A stretch of DNA of 64,000 bases, from assembly GCA_030950375.1 (NCBI GenBank), contig JAUZRN010000010.1, forward strand, positions 1 to 64,000, given 5' to 3'. This document shows, piece by piece, positions 7,728 to 17,600 of this stretch. The translations under genes and the position numbers were made by a program. Below the pieces are notes generated by a model. The model did no database searches. It was not told the DNA's origin and worked only from the letters and a program-made list of their open reading frames with translations. The DNA is from Rhodothermus sp. (lineage in GTDB: Bacteria; Bacteroidota; Rhodothermia; Rhodothermales; Rhodothermaceae). Within the stretch, counting starts at the first letter, position 1. The number at the start of each line of letters is the position of its first letter.

Positions 7728-8339
7728 CTACAATCCCAGCTGTCGCAGGAAAATGGGTAGCGCTCGAGGCTCCAGCAATAGCGTCAGGAGCAGCCCCCCC
7801 ACTGCCCCACCCAGATGCGCTTCATGCGCAATCCCCCCTTCTTCGATACCACGACGCACGGCATAGATCGAAAGCACCACGTACCCGATGGCAAACAACA
7901 CGGCCGGAATGCCTACCGGGAAAAAGAACAAATAGATGCGATCAAACGGGAAAAACAGGCAGTAGCCGAAGAGCAACCCGCTGATAGCACCCGAGGCGCC
8001 CACGGCCGCATAGGTAGGCCGATGGCGATGCAACCAGAGCGAAAGGCCGTGTCCGGCCAGCTCGGCCCCAAAATAGATGAGTAGAAACCGCACAGGCCCC
8101 AGCAGCACCTCCATAGGTCGCCCGAAGAAAAAAAGTGTGATCATGTTGAAGGCCAGATGCGCCCAGCCTACATGCACAAAGCCAGCTGTGATCATACGAT
8201 AGTACTCCCGAGCCCGCAGAATATGCAGCGGGCGAAATGCCCACCGATCGATCAGCGATGGATCAATCAGCAATGCATAGCCACTCACCAGCAGGTTAAT
8301 TATGATAAGCAGCGCCGTCCAAGGAGTCTCCAGAAACAT
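7728..8339 (-). CDS. Rhomboid family intramembrane serine protease
   Basis: A 203-residue membrane protease that cleaves transmembrane segments. Six hydrophobic segments are visible. The catalytic serine is Ser116 in GASGAISG and the catalytic histidine is His175 in AHEAHLGGAVGG. An oxyanion-region motif HLAFNM (His61, Asn65) is also present. The longer open frame from 8387 adds 16 residues unlike the family, so I start at MFLETPW. It is convergent with the GWxTD gene (58-base gap) and divergent from the MgtC gene. Substrates are unknown. Confidence 0.9.
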   Translation of the reverse strand: MFLETPWTALLIIINLLVSGYALLIDPSLIDRWAFRPLHILRAREYYRMITAGFVHVGWAHLAFNMITLFFFGRPMEVLLGPVRFLLIYFGAELAGHGLSLWLHRHRPTYAAVGASGAISGLLFGYCLFFPFDRIYLFFFPVGIPAVLFAIGYVVLSIYAVRRGIEEGGIAHEAHLGGAVGGLLLTLLLEPRALPIFLRQLGL

Positions 8340-8424
8340 CGTAAAAATGGTTGTCCTCCAAAAAATCAAGCAGAAGTGATCGCTCAACGCCAGAGCACCT
8401 CCTTCGGATTCAATCTGACTGTTG

Positions 8425-8432
8425 TATCTTTG
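8425..8432 (+). promoter_or_regulatory. Bacteroidota-type -7 element just before MgtC start
   Basis: TATCTTTG exactly fits the TAnnTTTG consensus of Bacteroidota primary sigma factor promoters. It ends 5 bases before the ATG at 8438, so transcription would start at or next to the start codon, giving a leaderless or nearly leaderless mRNA. No Shine-Dalgarno sequence precedes the ATG. No good TTG box is seen at the expected distance. Confidence 0.45.
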
Positions 8433-8437
8433 CTTTT

Positions 8438-9724
8438 ATGGAGATGGAAACCTCCGTGTCGTTTGCCACGCTGGCCCTGCGGCTGGGGACGGCATTGGCC
8501 ATCGGGCTCATGGTGGGACTGCAACGAGAGTTTGCCCACCGACAGGAGCAGAATGCCCGGGCAGGCCTGTTTGCCGGCGCACGCACGTTCACCCTTATCA
8601 GCCTGCTGGGCGCCACCTCGGGACTGGCAGCCGAGCTGTTGCAGGTGCCGTTCGTCGTGCTCCTGACCCTGGCGGCTGTAGGCGCGCTTCTGACCATCGC
8701 CCACTATATTGGCGCCCAACAGGGCGACATCGGTCTGACTACCGAAATGGCAGGCCTGCTGACCTTTCTGATCGGGCTGCTCTGCTATCTGGACCGGCTG
8801 GTGCTGGCCGCTGCGCTGGGCGTCGGTCTGACGTGGCTACTTACGCTTAAACCGCAGACACGCCTGCTGGCCGAACGGATCTCGCGTGAAGATGTCTATG
8901 CTACCCTGAAGTTTGGCCTGATCACGGTGGTGTTGCTACCCCTGTTGCCTGACCGGAGCTACGGACCACCACCGTTCGATGTACTTGTACCACGCGAGAT
9001 CTGGCTAATGGTCGTTTTTATTTCGGCCATCAGTTTCCTGGGCTATGTGTTGACTCAGGTGCTGGGCGCCCGTCGAGGCCTGGGCCTGACCGGCCTGGTG
9101 GGCGGACTGGCCTCCAGTACAGCCTTGACACTCAGCATGGCCCGACGTAGCCACGACTGGCCCAAGCTGACCCCGACGGTTGCCGCTGCCATTTTGTTGG
9201 CCTGGGCTACCATGATCGTACGCCTGGCCCTCATTCTGGCCATACTGGCTCCCCCGCTACTCAAAGCAACCGCCCTGCCCCTGGGCCTTGCACTGCTACT
9301 TGGCGCCACCTACAGCGCTTTCCTGTATCGCCATCGTCTGCCAAGCCCCTCTGCCAGCGCACCGCTGCGGAACCCATTTGAACTGAAGCCTGCCCTACTC
9401 TTTGGATTCCTGTACGCCATCATTCTGCTGCTGACCAGTACGGCTCAGCTTTATCTCGGTGCCTCGGGACTTTACGTATCGAGCCTTCTGGGTGGAGCAG
9501 CCGATAGCGACGCCGTTGTACTTTCAGTAGCCCAACTCAGTCGCACCGGCACCGACCTGTCCCTCAACATCGCCGCACGCTCTATCATCCTGGCAGTCGT
9601 GGCCAACACGGTGGTCAAAGCCGGACTGGTCTGGATGCTCGGCGTATCCTCCCTCCGCCGCCCCATCCTGATCGGCCTGCTCTTTTACAGCCTCCCAGCT
9701 CTCCTGTTGGTCTGGATGGTCTAA
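8438..9724 (+). CDS. MgtC/SapB and DUF4010 domain membrane protein
   Basis: A 428-residue integral membrane protein. The N-terminal part (about residues 10-140) is an MgtC/SapB domain, with IGLMVGLQREFAHR as the typical first-helix motif and later FLIGLLCYLDR. The C-terminal part (about 185-400) is DUF4010, with GLTGLVGGLASSTALTLSMA and GGAADSDAVVLS. About a dozen hydrophobic segments are visible. Such two-part proteins are common, their function is unknown, and magnesium transport is not demonstrated. The ATG at 8438 starts the conserved region, and 29 upstream residues in the open frame are dismissed. It is convergent with purQ, with only 3 bases between the stops. Confidence 0.85.
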   Translation: MEMETSVSFATLALRLGTALAIGLMVGLQREFAHRQEQNARAGLFAGARTFTLISLLGATSGLAAELLQVPFVVLLTLAAVGALLTIAHYIGAQQGDIGLTTEMAGLLTFLIGLLCYLDRLVLAAALGVGLTWLLTLKPQTRLLAERISREDVYATLKFGLITVVLLPLLPDRSYGPPPFDVLVPREIWLMVVFISAISFLGYVLTQVLGARRGLGLTGLVGGLASSTALTLSMARRSHDWPKLTPTVAAAILLAWATMIVRLALILAILAPPLLKATALPLGLALLLGATYSAFLYRHRLPSPSASAPLRNPFELKPALLFGFLYAIILLLTSTAQLYLGASGLYVSSLLGGAADSDAVVLSVAQLSRTGTDLSLNIAARSIILAVVANTVVKAGLVWMLGVSSLRRPILIGLLFYSLPALLLVWMV

Positions 9725-9727
9725 CGC

Positions 9728-10435
9728 TCAAACCGAAATACCTGCTACGTGCCGGATAAGCGACTGAAAAATGCCCAGCCCATCCTGGCTGCCGAGGAGC
9801 GTCTCCACGCAGCGCTCTGGATGCGGCATCATGCCGAGCACATTCCGCTGCGCATTCACAATACCGGCAATGTTGTGAACCGAACCGTTTGGATTGGCCG
9901 CCTCCGTAACGCGTCCGTCCGGCTCACAGTAGCGAAATACGACCTGGCCATCCGCCTCCAGACGCTCAAGCACTTCCGGCGGTGCAAAATAATTGCCCTC
10001 GCCATGCGCAATAGGAATACGCAGGACCTGGCCAGATTGTAGGGCGTTCGTAAAAGGCGTATCGGTCTGCTCCACGCGAACGTGTACGTACTTACAAACA
10101 AAACGAAGCGATGCGTTACGCAATAGCACACCGGGCAACAAGCCACTTTCGCAAAGCACCTGAAATCCGTTGCAGATACCGATCACCGGACCTCCCTCAC
10201 GCGCAAACCGGATCACGTCCTGCATGATCGGCGAAAAACGCGCAATGGCCCCGGGCCGCAGGTAATCGCCATACGAAAAACCACCGGGCACGATCACTAC
10301 ATCCACATCGCCCAGCTTCGTCTCCTTATGCCAGATAAAACGGGCCTCCTGACCGGCGACATGTCTGGCAGCGTGGTAAGCGTCGTGGTCGCAGTTGGAG
10401 CCCGGGAATACCAGAATGCCAAATCGAACGGCCAT
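9728..10435 (-). CDS. purQ: Phosphoribosylformylglycinamidine synthase subunit PurQ
   Basis: Glutaminase subunit of FGAM synthase in purine synthesis; it supplies ammonia to PurL. The 235-residue protein has the class I amidotransferase features: FPGSNCDHD at the N-terminus, [11 protein letters not shown], the nucleophile Cys88 in [11 protein letters not shown], and the catalytic His in [10 protein letters not shown] near the end. Length is normal for the free-standing PurQ of bacteria that have separate PurS, PurQ and PurL. PurS and PurL are not in the window. It is probably transcribed alone, since the YceI gene upstream ends at a strong terminator. Confidence 0.95.
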   Translation of the reverse strand: MAVRFGILVFPGSNCDHDAYHAARHVAGQEARFIWHKETKLGDVDVVIVPGGFSYGDYLRPGAIARFSPIMQDVIRFAREGGPVIGICNGFQVLCESGLLPGVLLRNASLRFVCKYVHVRVEQTDTPFTNALQSGQVLRIPIAHGEGNYFAPPEVLERLEADGQVVFRYCEPDGRVTEAANPNGSVHNIAGIVNAQRNVLGMMPHPERCVETLLGSQDGLGIFQSLIRHVAGISV

Positions 10436-10514
10436 ACTATATCCTGCTCCTTAGGGCTGCATCTACAGGGAATCGCTCGTGCAACGCCCAACGCGCAAGC
10501 GTGTTCGTGCGTCA

Positions 10515-10549
10515 TAAAAAAGCCCGGTCCGCTACAGCGGACCGGGCCA
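10515..10549 (-). terminator. Intrinsic terminator of the YceI gene
   Basis: A near-perfect stem GCCCGGTCCGCT / AGCGGACCGGGC (10522-10533 with 10536-10547) is followed, on the minus strand, by a run of six T (10521-10516). It lies 25 bases beyond the YceI stop and separates that gene from purQ. Confidence 0.88.
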
Positions 10550-10571
10550 ACCGCTCCTCTTTCAAAAAGCC

Positions 10572-11198
10572 TCAGGCGCCTTCCTGAACAGCCTCAATAT
10601 CGATCAACAGCGTCACCTCACGGCCCACCACGACACCGCCGGTCTCGGTAAGCCGGTTCCAGCGCAATCCGTAATCGAAGCGGTCGATCGTGCCGCGGGC
10701 CGTAAAGGCTGCCCGCAACTCCCCCTGCATGCCTGGAGCTGTCCCCAGAAATTCTACATCAAGCACTACCTCCTTCGTTACCTCCTTGATCGTCAGATCA
10801 CCCACCAGCTGAAATTGGTTGCCCTGAAGGTTGCGCACTTCTTTACTGACAAAACGGATCTCCGGATACCGCTCCGCGTCGAAAAAGTCGGGCGAGCGCA
10901 GGTGATTGTCACGCCGCTCAACGCCCGTGTTGATGCTGGCTACGCGGAGGGTGAGGGTTGCCTTCAGCGTACTTAGATCATTTGGATCGAACTGCAAGGT
11001 GGCATCGTAGTCTGTAAAGACGCCATTGACAAAGCTGATACCCAGGTGACGCACCCGAAAACCGATCGAGCTGTGCGCCCTGTCAATCGTCCAGCTCAGG
11101 ACCTTAGCAGTAGACGTCTCCGTCACCTCGGTCGGTTGCAGAAATCCGGCCCCCAGCACAAGCAGGGCCGGCAACAGCAGAAAGCGAAAGCCACGCAT
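10572..11198 (-). CDS. YceI family periplasmic lipid-binding protein
   Basis: A 208-residue exported protein of the YceI lipocalin-like family, which binds isoprenoid or other amphiphilic molecules. A signal peptide (residues 1 to about 20, cleavage region GAGFLQP) is followed by the family's N-terminal WTIDRAHSSIGFRVRHLGIS, then FTDYDATLQFDP, RDNHLRSPDFFDAERYPEI and a C-terminal RFDYGLRWNRLTETGG. The ligand cannot be predicted. The gene appears monocistronic and ends at a strong terminator at about 10515. Confidence 0.92.
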   Translation of the reverse strand: MRGFRFLLLPALLVLGAGFLQPTEVTETSTAKVLSWTIDRAHSSIGFRVRHLGISFVNGVFTDYDATLQFDPNDLSTLKATLTLRVASINTGVERRDNHLRSPDFFDAERYPEIRFVSKEVRNLQGNQFQLVGDLTIKEVTKEVVLDVEFLGTAPGMQGELRAAFTARGTIDRFDYGLRWNRLTETGGVVVGREVTLLIDIEAVQEGA

Positions 11199-11360
11199 AG
11201 ACTTTCCTCCGATTGGTTGATAAGGACCGAAGGTTCAGACATACGTGCGTAGCACGTGTCCGATGCAATGTTACACCGGCAGCCAGGTTGCCGGCAAGCC
11301 TTCACGATGGAGCGGATATAAAAAATTTGTTACAACAAGTTTTTCCATATTTCCAAAAGT

Positions 11361-12683
11361 ATGGAAGCCCTGCGTTACCTGCTATCGCTTCCTCGCTTTG
11401 CGGACCAGGGTAAGACGGCATACCGGCCCGGGCTGGCACGCATGGAAGCATTGCTGGAGGCCATGGGCCACCCACACCGCGCCTATCCGTGCGTGCATAT
11501 TGCCGGGACCAACGGTAAGGGATCGACCGCTTCGTTGCTGGCGGCCATTGCTCGTGCGGCGGGATACCGGGTGGGATTGCACACCTCACCGCACCTCTGG
11601 CAGATCGGCGAACGCATGCGCGTCGATAGCACGCCCGCTTCGACGGCGTGGCTGGAAGCAGCCGTTACGCGCTACCGTCTGGTTTTCGAGCAGGTGCACC
11701 CCAGCTTCTTTGAGGCTACCGTGGCGCTCAGCTTCCTGTACTTTGCCGAACAGCAGGTTGATCTGGCCATCGTTGAGGTCGGACTGGGAGGACGGCTCGA
11801 TGCCACCAACGTGGTGCAACCCTGCCTGGCGATCATCACTTCGATAGGTTTCGATCACACAGATATTCTGGGGAATACACTCGAAGCGATTGCTCGTGAA
11901 AAAGCGGGCATCATCAAGCCGGGGGTGCCTGTCCTCACGGCTGTCACCCAGCCGGAAGCCCGTGCCGTTATTCACAAGACGGCCATGGCTCAACAGGCGC
12001 CGTTACACCATCTCTGGGATGAAGTCTGTCTGGAAAGGCTGGTGCTGGAAGTGCCCTGCATGCGACTGACAGCTCGGACACCGGTGCGGCACTACGCCGA
12101 CCTGGAGCTGGCACTGCTTGGCCGACACCAGGCAACCAATGCCCTTCTGGCACTCCGTGCTGCTGAGCTGATCTTCCCCGAAGTGGTGAACGACCCGCAT
12201 CCCATCGTGCAGGGCCTACGTCACGTCAAACAGCTCAGTGGGCTGCGTGGTCGGTTCGACATCCTGCAGACCCGACCGCTGATCGTGGTGGACGTAGCGC
12301 ACAATCCGGATGGACTGAGCGCCGTGCTGGAAACCCTCGAAGCCATCCATCCGATCGGAAGCGGACAACGCTATGCCCTCTGGAGTGCCTTGCAGGATAA
12401 AGACGCCTTGACAATGGCCAAACAACTGGTTCAGGCCGGATTTGCCGTATATATTGTAGCACTCGAAAATCCGCGTGCCTGGTCGGCTATTGAACTGATT
12501 GCCCTGGTGCAACAGGCTGGTGGTCAGGTACTGGGGGCCGGAACCGCCGCATCAGGCTGGCATTTATTGCAACAGCGGTTGGGCCCGGAGGATGTGCTGC
12601 TGATCACCGGTTCACACCAGGTAGTGGCCACCCTTCCACTGGCACGAAGCAGCACCGGCAGCCTGCCATGTGATTCTGGTTAA
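11361..12683 (+). CDS. folC: Bifunctional folylpolyglutamate/dihydrofolate synthase
   Basis: Adds glutamate to dihydropteroate and folates with ATP. The 440-residue protein has the Mur-ligase-like P-loop GTNGKGST (residues 49-56), the HTSPHL motif, SFLYFAEQQVDLAIVEVGLGG, the SIGFDHTDILG segment and the C-terminal DVAHNPDG motif. Length and layout are normal. The upstream 160 bases, shared with the divergent YceI gene, contain an A/T-rich stretch (about 11320-11350) likely to hold the promoter. The gene precedes rho by about 200 bases, but rho has its own promoter. Confidence 0.95.
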   Translation: MEALRYLLSLPRFADQGKTAYRPGLARMEALLEAMGHPHRAYPCVHIAGTNGKGSTASLLAAIARAAGYRVGLHTSPHLWQIGERMRVDSTPASTAWLEAAVTRYRLVFEQVHPSFFEATVALSFLYFAEQQVDLAIVEVGLGGRLDATNVVQPCLAIITSIGFDHTDILGNTLEAIAREKAGIIKPGVPVLTAVTQPEARAVIHKTAMAQQAPLHHLWDEVCLERLVLEVPCMRLTARTPVRHYADLELALLGRHQATNALLALRAAELIFPEVVNDPHPIVQGLRHVKQLSGLRGRFDILQTRPLIVVDVAHNPDGLSAVLETLEAIHPIGSGQRYALWSALQDKDALTMAKQLVQAGFAVYIVALENPRAWSAIELIALVQQAGGQVLGAGTAASGWHLLQQRLGPEDVLLITGSHQVVATLPLARSSTGSLPCDSG

Positions 12684-12711
12684 TTTTTCCAGAAATGAGC
12701 TCACCCTCCCG

Positions 12712-12741
12712 TTGACTTTCCGCGGAAAGATTCTAATTTTG
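12712..12741 (+). promoter_or_regulatory. Bacteroidota-type promoter of rho
   Basis: TTG at 12712-12714 (in GTTGAC), a 19-base spacer and TAATTTTG at 12734-12741 match the TTG-N19-TAnnTTTG consensus. Transcription would begin near 12745, giving a leader of about 145 bases before rho. Confidence 0.65.
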
Positions 12742-12744
12742 CAT

Positions 12745-12888
12745 TTAGTGGTCGTGCGGATCCCAGCGTGCCTGCGGGTCTGCCTATCTCAGCAGGCTGA
12801 CCACCGTATTTCATAAGCCCTCCGCAACATAGATCGGGTTGCATAATCAACCATACCTTACCGCATAGGACCAACCAGTGCTTCTCTT
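12745..12888 (+). promoter_or_regulatory. Structured 5' leader of rho
   Basis: The leader can form a stem between GTGGTC (12748-12753) and GACCAC (12799-12804) enclosing a second stem CCTGC (12771-12775) with GCAGG (12792-12796). The 3' part (12805-12888) is C-rich and largely unpaired, as expected of a Rho-loading site. Autoregulation by Rho is known in other bacteria; here it is inference. Confidence 0.35.
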
Positions 12889-14466
12889 ATGAAGATCTCC
12901 GAACTACAGGCAAAAAAAATCAGCGAGCTGCGTGAACTGGCCCGTGAACTGGGGCTGACAGGATACTCGACGCTCCGCAAGCAGGATCTGATTTACCGCA
13001 TTCTGGAGGCCCAGGCGGAAGCCGAGGCAGGACAGCCCAATGGGGCGGCCAACCAGGCAGCGCCGACCTCTTCCGAGCCTGCTGAGGCGACGGTCACGGT
13101 CGAAGAGGTACCTGCCGAGCCTGAGGTCCAGACCACGGCCGCACCCGCATCGGAGGAACAAACGGAAATCCCCGTAGAAGCACCGCCTCCTCCAACCGAA
13201 GCATTGCGAGAAGAACGACGTGGCTGGCGGGACCGACGCAGTCGGCGTACGCGCCCTGAGCTACGCTATGCCGACTGGGAAGAACGCCGGCGTCGTATCT
13301 ATGAGGGCCGTCCGGCCTATATGGCCACCTATGATCCGAACAAGACCGAACTGGAGGGCATGATCATCAAAAGCGGCGTGCTGGAGATCATGCCCGACGG
13401 CTACGGCTTTCTGCGTTCCTCCGAATACAACTACCTGCCTGGCCCCGACGATATCTACGTCTCGCCGTCTCAGATCAAACGCTTCAGCCTACGCCTGGGC
13501 GACACGATTGAAGGACTGGTGCGGCCTCCCAAAGAAGGGGAACGCTTCTTTGCGTTGATCCAGGTACATAAGGTCAACGGACGGCCGCCCGAAGAGATGG
13601 AAGAGCGGCAGAGCTTCGACTATCTCACGCCGCTCTATCCGACCGAACAGATCCAGCTGGAAACCGCCCCGAACGAGTACAGCACGCGCATTCTGGACCT
13701 GTTTGCGCCGATCGGCAAAGGCCAGCGCGGACTCATCGTAGCCCCTCCCAAGACCGGAAAAACTATCCTGCTGCAGAAGATCGCCAATGCAATCACGACC
13801 AACCATCCGGAGATCCATCTGATCATTCTGCTGGTGGATGAGCGTCCCGAGGAGGTCACCGACATGGAGCGCAACGTCAAGGCCGAGGTGATCTCTTCGA
13901 CGTTTGATCAGGATCCGGAGCGGCATGTTGAAGTGGCGGACATCGTACTGGAAAAAGCCAAACGGCTTGTTGAGGCCAAGCAGGATGTAGTGATTCTGCT
14001 TGATTCGATCACGCGGCTGGCCCGCGCACACAACGCCGTAACCCCCAGTACGGGGAAGACCCTCTCCGGTGGGATTGAAGCCGGCGCGCTACGCGGACCC
14101 AAACGGTTCTTTGGTGCAGCCCGTAATGTCGAAGAAGGGGGTTCGTTGACAATTATCGGCACAGCGTTGATCGAGACCGGTAGCCGCATGGACGAGGTGA
14201 TCTTCGAGGAATTCAAGGGTACCGGTAACATGGAACTGGTGCTCGATCGGCAGCTGGCCGACCGGCGTATCTTCCCGGCCATCCATTTGATCAAATCCGG
14301 TACACGTCGCGAAGAGTTGCTGATTCCCGAAACCAAGCTGCATCGTATCTGGCTGCTGCGTAAAATCCTGGCCGACATGGATGCCGTCGAGGCCATGACC
14401 TTCCTGCTGGAAAAGATGCGGGGCACGCGCAGCAACGACGAGTTCCTGGTAACCATGAACTCCTGA
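12889..14466 (+). CDS. rho: Transcription termination factor Rho
   Basis: Hexameric RNA helicase that ends transcription. The 525-residue protein has a Rho_N domain (residues about 1-45, [20 protein letters not shown]), then an insertion of about 100 residues that is Ala/Pro/Glu-rich and then Arg-rich ([19 protein letters not shown]). After that come the RNA-binding cold-shock domain ([15 protein letters not shown]), the Walker A motif APPKTGKT (285-292), the Walker B region [16 protein letters not shown] and the Q/R loop region. Such insertions are common in Bacteroidota Rho and affect RNA binding or phase behaviour in some species. An intrinsic terminator follows. Confidence 0.97.
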   Translation: MKISELQAKKISELRELARELGLTGYSTLRKQDLIYRILEAQAEAEAGQPNGAANQAAPTSSEPAEATVTVEEVPAEPEVQTTAAPASEEQTEIPVEAPPPPTEALREERRGWRDRRSRRTRPELRYADWEERRRRIYEGRPAYMATYDPNKTELEGMIIKSGVLEIMPDGYGFLRSSEYNYLPGPDDIYVSPSQIKRFSLRLGDTIEGLVRPPKEGERFFALIQVHKVNGRPPEEMEERQSFDYLTPLYPTEQIQLETAPNEYSTRILDLFAPIGKGQRGLIVAPPKTGKTILLQKIANAITTNHPEIHLIILLVDERPEEVTDMERNVKAEVISSTFDQDPERHVEVADIVLEKAKRLVEAKQDVVILLDSITRLARAHNAVTPSTGKTLSGGIEAGALRGPKRFFGAARNVEEGGSLTIIGTALIETGSRMDEVIFEEFKGTGNMELVLDRQLADRRIFPAIHLIKSGTRREELLIPETKLHRIWLLRKILADMDAVEAMTFLLEKMRGTRSNDEFLVTMNS

Positions 14467-14488
14467 GCACCTCTGGCCACGCTACAGG

Positions 14489-14518
14489 GGACTCCGCCTG
14501 CAGGCGGAGTCCTTTTTT
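14489..14518 (+). terminator. Intrinsic terminator after rho
   Basis: Perfect 10-base stem GGACTCCGCC / GGCGGAGTCC (14489-14498 with 14503-14512), loop TGCA, followed by six T (14513-14518). It begins 22 bases after the rho stop codon. Confidence 0.92.
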
Positions 14519-14605
14519 GTCGTTTGTTGAATTCAAACGGCAGGAAGCGCTTCCAAACAAAAATTTTGTATTTTACAACGAACCTTTAATAAGCTACAGC
14601 CAACG

Positions 14606-17600
14606 ATGGGGAGCCTGCTGGTTCTGTTGTTCGCCCTGTTGACGTCTGGTCCGCAGCCTTTTCCGCGTTATCCTGCCATTGATCCTTCCGGGCAACAGAT
14701 TGTCTTTTCCTATCAGGGCGATCTCTGGTTGGTCCCGGTCAGTGGTGGTCTGGCCCAGCGCCTGACGGTGCATCCTGCCTATGAAGCGCATCCGCGCTGG
14801 AGTCCGGATGGCCGCCGCATCGCGTTTACCAGTGACCGCTACGGCCATGACGACCTGTTCGTCATGGAGTTACCAGGTGGCCCTCCCCGCCGCCTGACCT
14901 ATCATTCGGCGGACGACATTCTGACCGACTGGACGCGCGACGGATACCTGCTCTTTCATACACGTCGGCTGTTCGTGCAGGTCGAGCGCGAGGCCGAGCT
15001 CCACGCCATTCCCGACACCGGTGGCACGCCGGTCCGAATCCTCGACGCCACTGGTTTTCAGGCTACCCGCTCACCAGATGGCCGCTTTCTGGCCTTCGAG
15101 CGTGGATCCAATGCCACCTGGCGCCGAGGCTATCGCGGCTCGGCTGACCGAGACATCTGGTTGTTCGATCAGCGGGAACGCACTTTCCGGCGTCTGACAG
15201 ACTTCGACGGCAATGATTATCTGCCGGTCTGGGCCGGCCCGCGCACATTGCTGTTTATCAGCGAGCGCGACGGTACCTACAACCTGTACCGTCTCTTTTT
15301 GAATGAAGACGGTACTCCCCGAAACGCGCCCGAGCAGCTTACCCATTTCAAAGGCGATGGGGTCCGTTACTTCACCGTCAGCGCCGATGGTCAGACCATT
15401 GTCTTCGAACGCCAGACCGACCTCTACGTGCTCACGCTCCCTGAAGGCAGGCCACGTCGGCTGCAAATCCAGGTCCCCTACGACGAACACTTCGATCCGG
15501 TAGAACGCCGTACCTTTACCTCCAATGCCACTGAGTATGCGCTTTCGCCTGACGGCCGGCAGATCGCTTTTGTCGTGCGCGGCGAACTGTTTTTGCGTCG
15601 CAATGATCCGGACGACGACCGTACGGTGCGCCTGACCCGTCACCCATGGCGCGATCGGGATCCTGCCTGGCTTAACGATTCGACGCTCGTGTTCGTCTCA
15701 GATCGAGCCGGTCAATATGACCTGTATCTGCTACGGGCCGCCGATCCCGGCACTGCTGACCTGTTCGAGAGCCTCACGTACGAAGTCATACGCCTGACCG
15801 ACACGCCTGAGGACGAACGGATGCCCGTCGTAGCCCCGGATGGTCGCCATCTTGTGTTTCGTCGGGGACGTGGTACGCTCCTGCTGGCTCGCCTCGAAGG
15901 CGATCGGCTGCAGCTTATCCGTACACTGCTGGATGGTTGGGCTACCCCGGAAGATGTGGCCTGGAGCCCTGATAGTCGCTGGATTGCATACAGTCTGCCC
16001 GACCTTGACTTCAACACAGAGGTTTACATTCAGCCCATTGACGGTAGTCATCCCCCCGTCAACATCAGCCAGCATCCCAAGCCCGACACGCATCCGGTAT
16101 GGAGCCCTGATGGCTCCAAACTGGCCTTTCTGTCACCACGCAGCTCCGGCGACGTGGACGTGTGGTTTGCCTGGCTACGCCGGGCCGACTGGGAACGTAC
16201 CGAAGAAGAGTGGGAAGCGCTGAAAAAACAGGATGACCGCAAACGCCGCGACACGCTGGCCGGCCCGCTCCAGATCGACCTGGAACGCATTCACGAGCGG
16301 TTACGTCGCGTAACAGCGCTGCCCGGCAACGAAGCCGAGCTGGCCATCTCGAAAGATGGGGAAACGTTCTACTTCGTGGCAAACCGGGGGGGGCGCACCC
16401 AGAACTATAAAGCCGAGGTGGATCTGTATCGCATTCGATGGGATGGCTCCGAGCTGAAGCGCCTTACCGACAAGAATACGAATCCCCGGCAGGTACGACT
16501 CAGCCGCGATGGTAAGTATCTGTTCTTTCTGCGTCCGTCCGGTCAGCTTGTGCGGCTGAATCCGGATAATGGCCGCCAGGAGACGCTCCGCTTTGAAGCC
16601 CGCATGGAAATCGACTACCGTGAGGAGCGGCGGCAGATCTTTGAAGAAGCCTGGCGCGTACTGGCGCAGGGATTCTATGACCCGGCATTTCATGGCGTCG
16701 ACTGGAAAGCGCTTCATGACAAATATCTGCCCTGGGCCCTGCGGGCGTCGACCAATCGAGACTTTCGGGATGTTTTCTCCTGGATGCTGGGCGAACTGAA
16801 TGCCAGCCACCTGGGCCTTAGAGGTCCTGACCGGGCCGAGACGCAGCGTGAACGCACCGGCTTGCTGGGCGTGGAAGTCGAACCGGTAGCGGAAGGCGTC
16901 CGTATCCGACATGTAGTGCCTCACTCCCCCGCCGATCGTGCACAAAGCCGGCTGCACGTCGGCGAAATCATCACAGCCGTCGACGGCATACCCGTCGCCG
17001 CCGTGGATAACTTTTACCGTCTGCTGGTCGACAAGGTCGACGAGCGCGTGCGTTTGACGGTACGTGCGCCGAATGGCCAGACACGCACCGTGATCATTCG
17101 GCCGGTCGCCTCCCTGCGCCAGGCCCTCTACGAAGAATGGGTGGCCACGCGACGGGCCCTGACCGAACGCTACAGCAACGGTCGCCTGGGCTACATCCAT
17201 GTGCAAGGCATGAACTGGCCCAGCTTTGAGCGATTTGAGCGGGAACTGGTAGCCAGCGGTCAGGGCAAAGAAGGACTGATCATCGACGTACGCTACAACG
17301 GTGGCGGATGGACAACCGATTATCTGTTGACCGTGCTGACCGTACGTCGCCATGCCTATACCATCCCGCGCGGCGCCGCCAAGCGCCTGGACTTGCCCGA
17401 TCGACGCGCCTTCCGGGCGCATTATCCTTTTGGGGAACGGTTACCTTTTGCCGCCTGGACCAAACCAGTAGCTGCTCTCTGCAATCAGAACAGTTTCTCC
17501 AATGCCGAGATCTTCTCCCACGCCTTCAAAACCCTGAAGCTGGGTCCTCTGGTGGGCGTTCCCACCTTTGGAGCAGTCATCTCAACCGGTGGGGTCAGAC

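Noticed and set aside
16301-17422. 373-codon minus-strand open frame inside the Tricorn-like gene
   Set aside because: It is antisense to a protein with intact propeller, PDZ and S41 motifs; its translation resembles no family and long antisense frames are expected in G+C-rich DNA.
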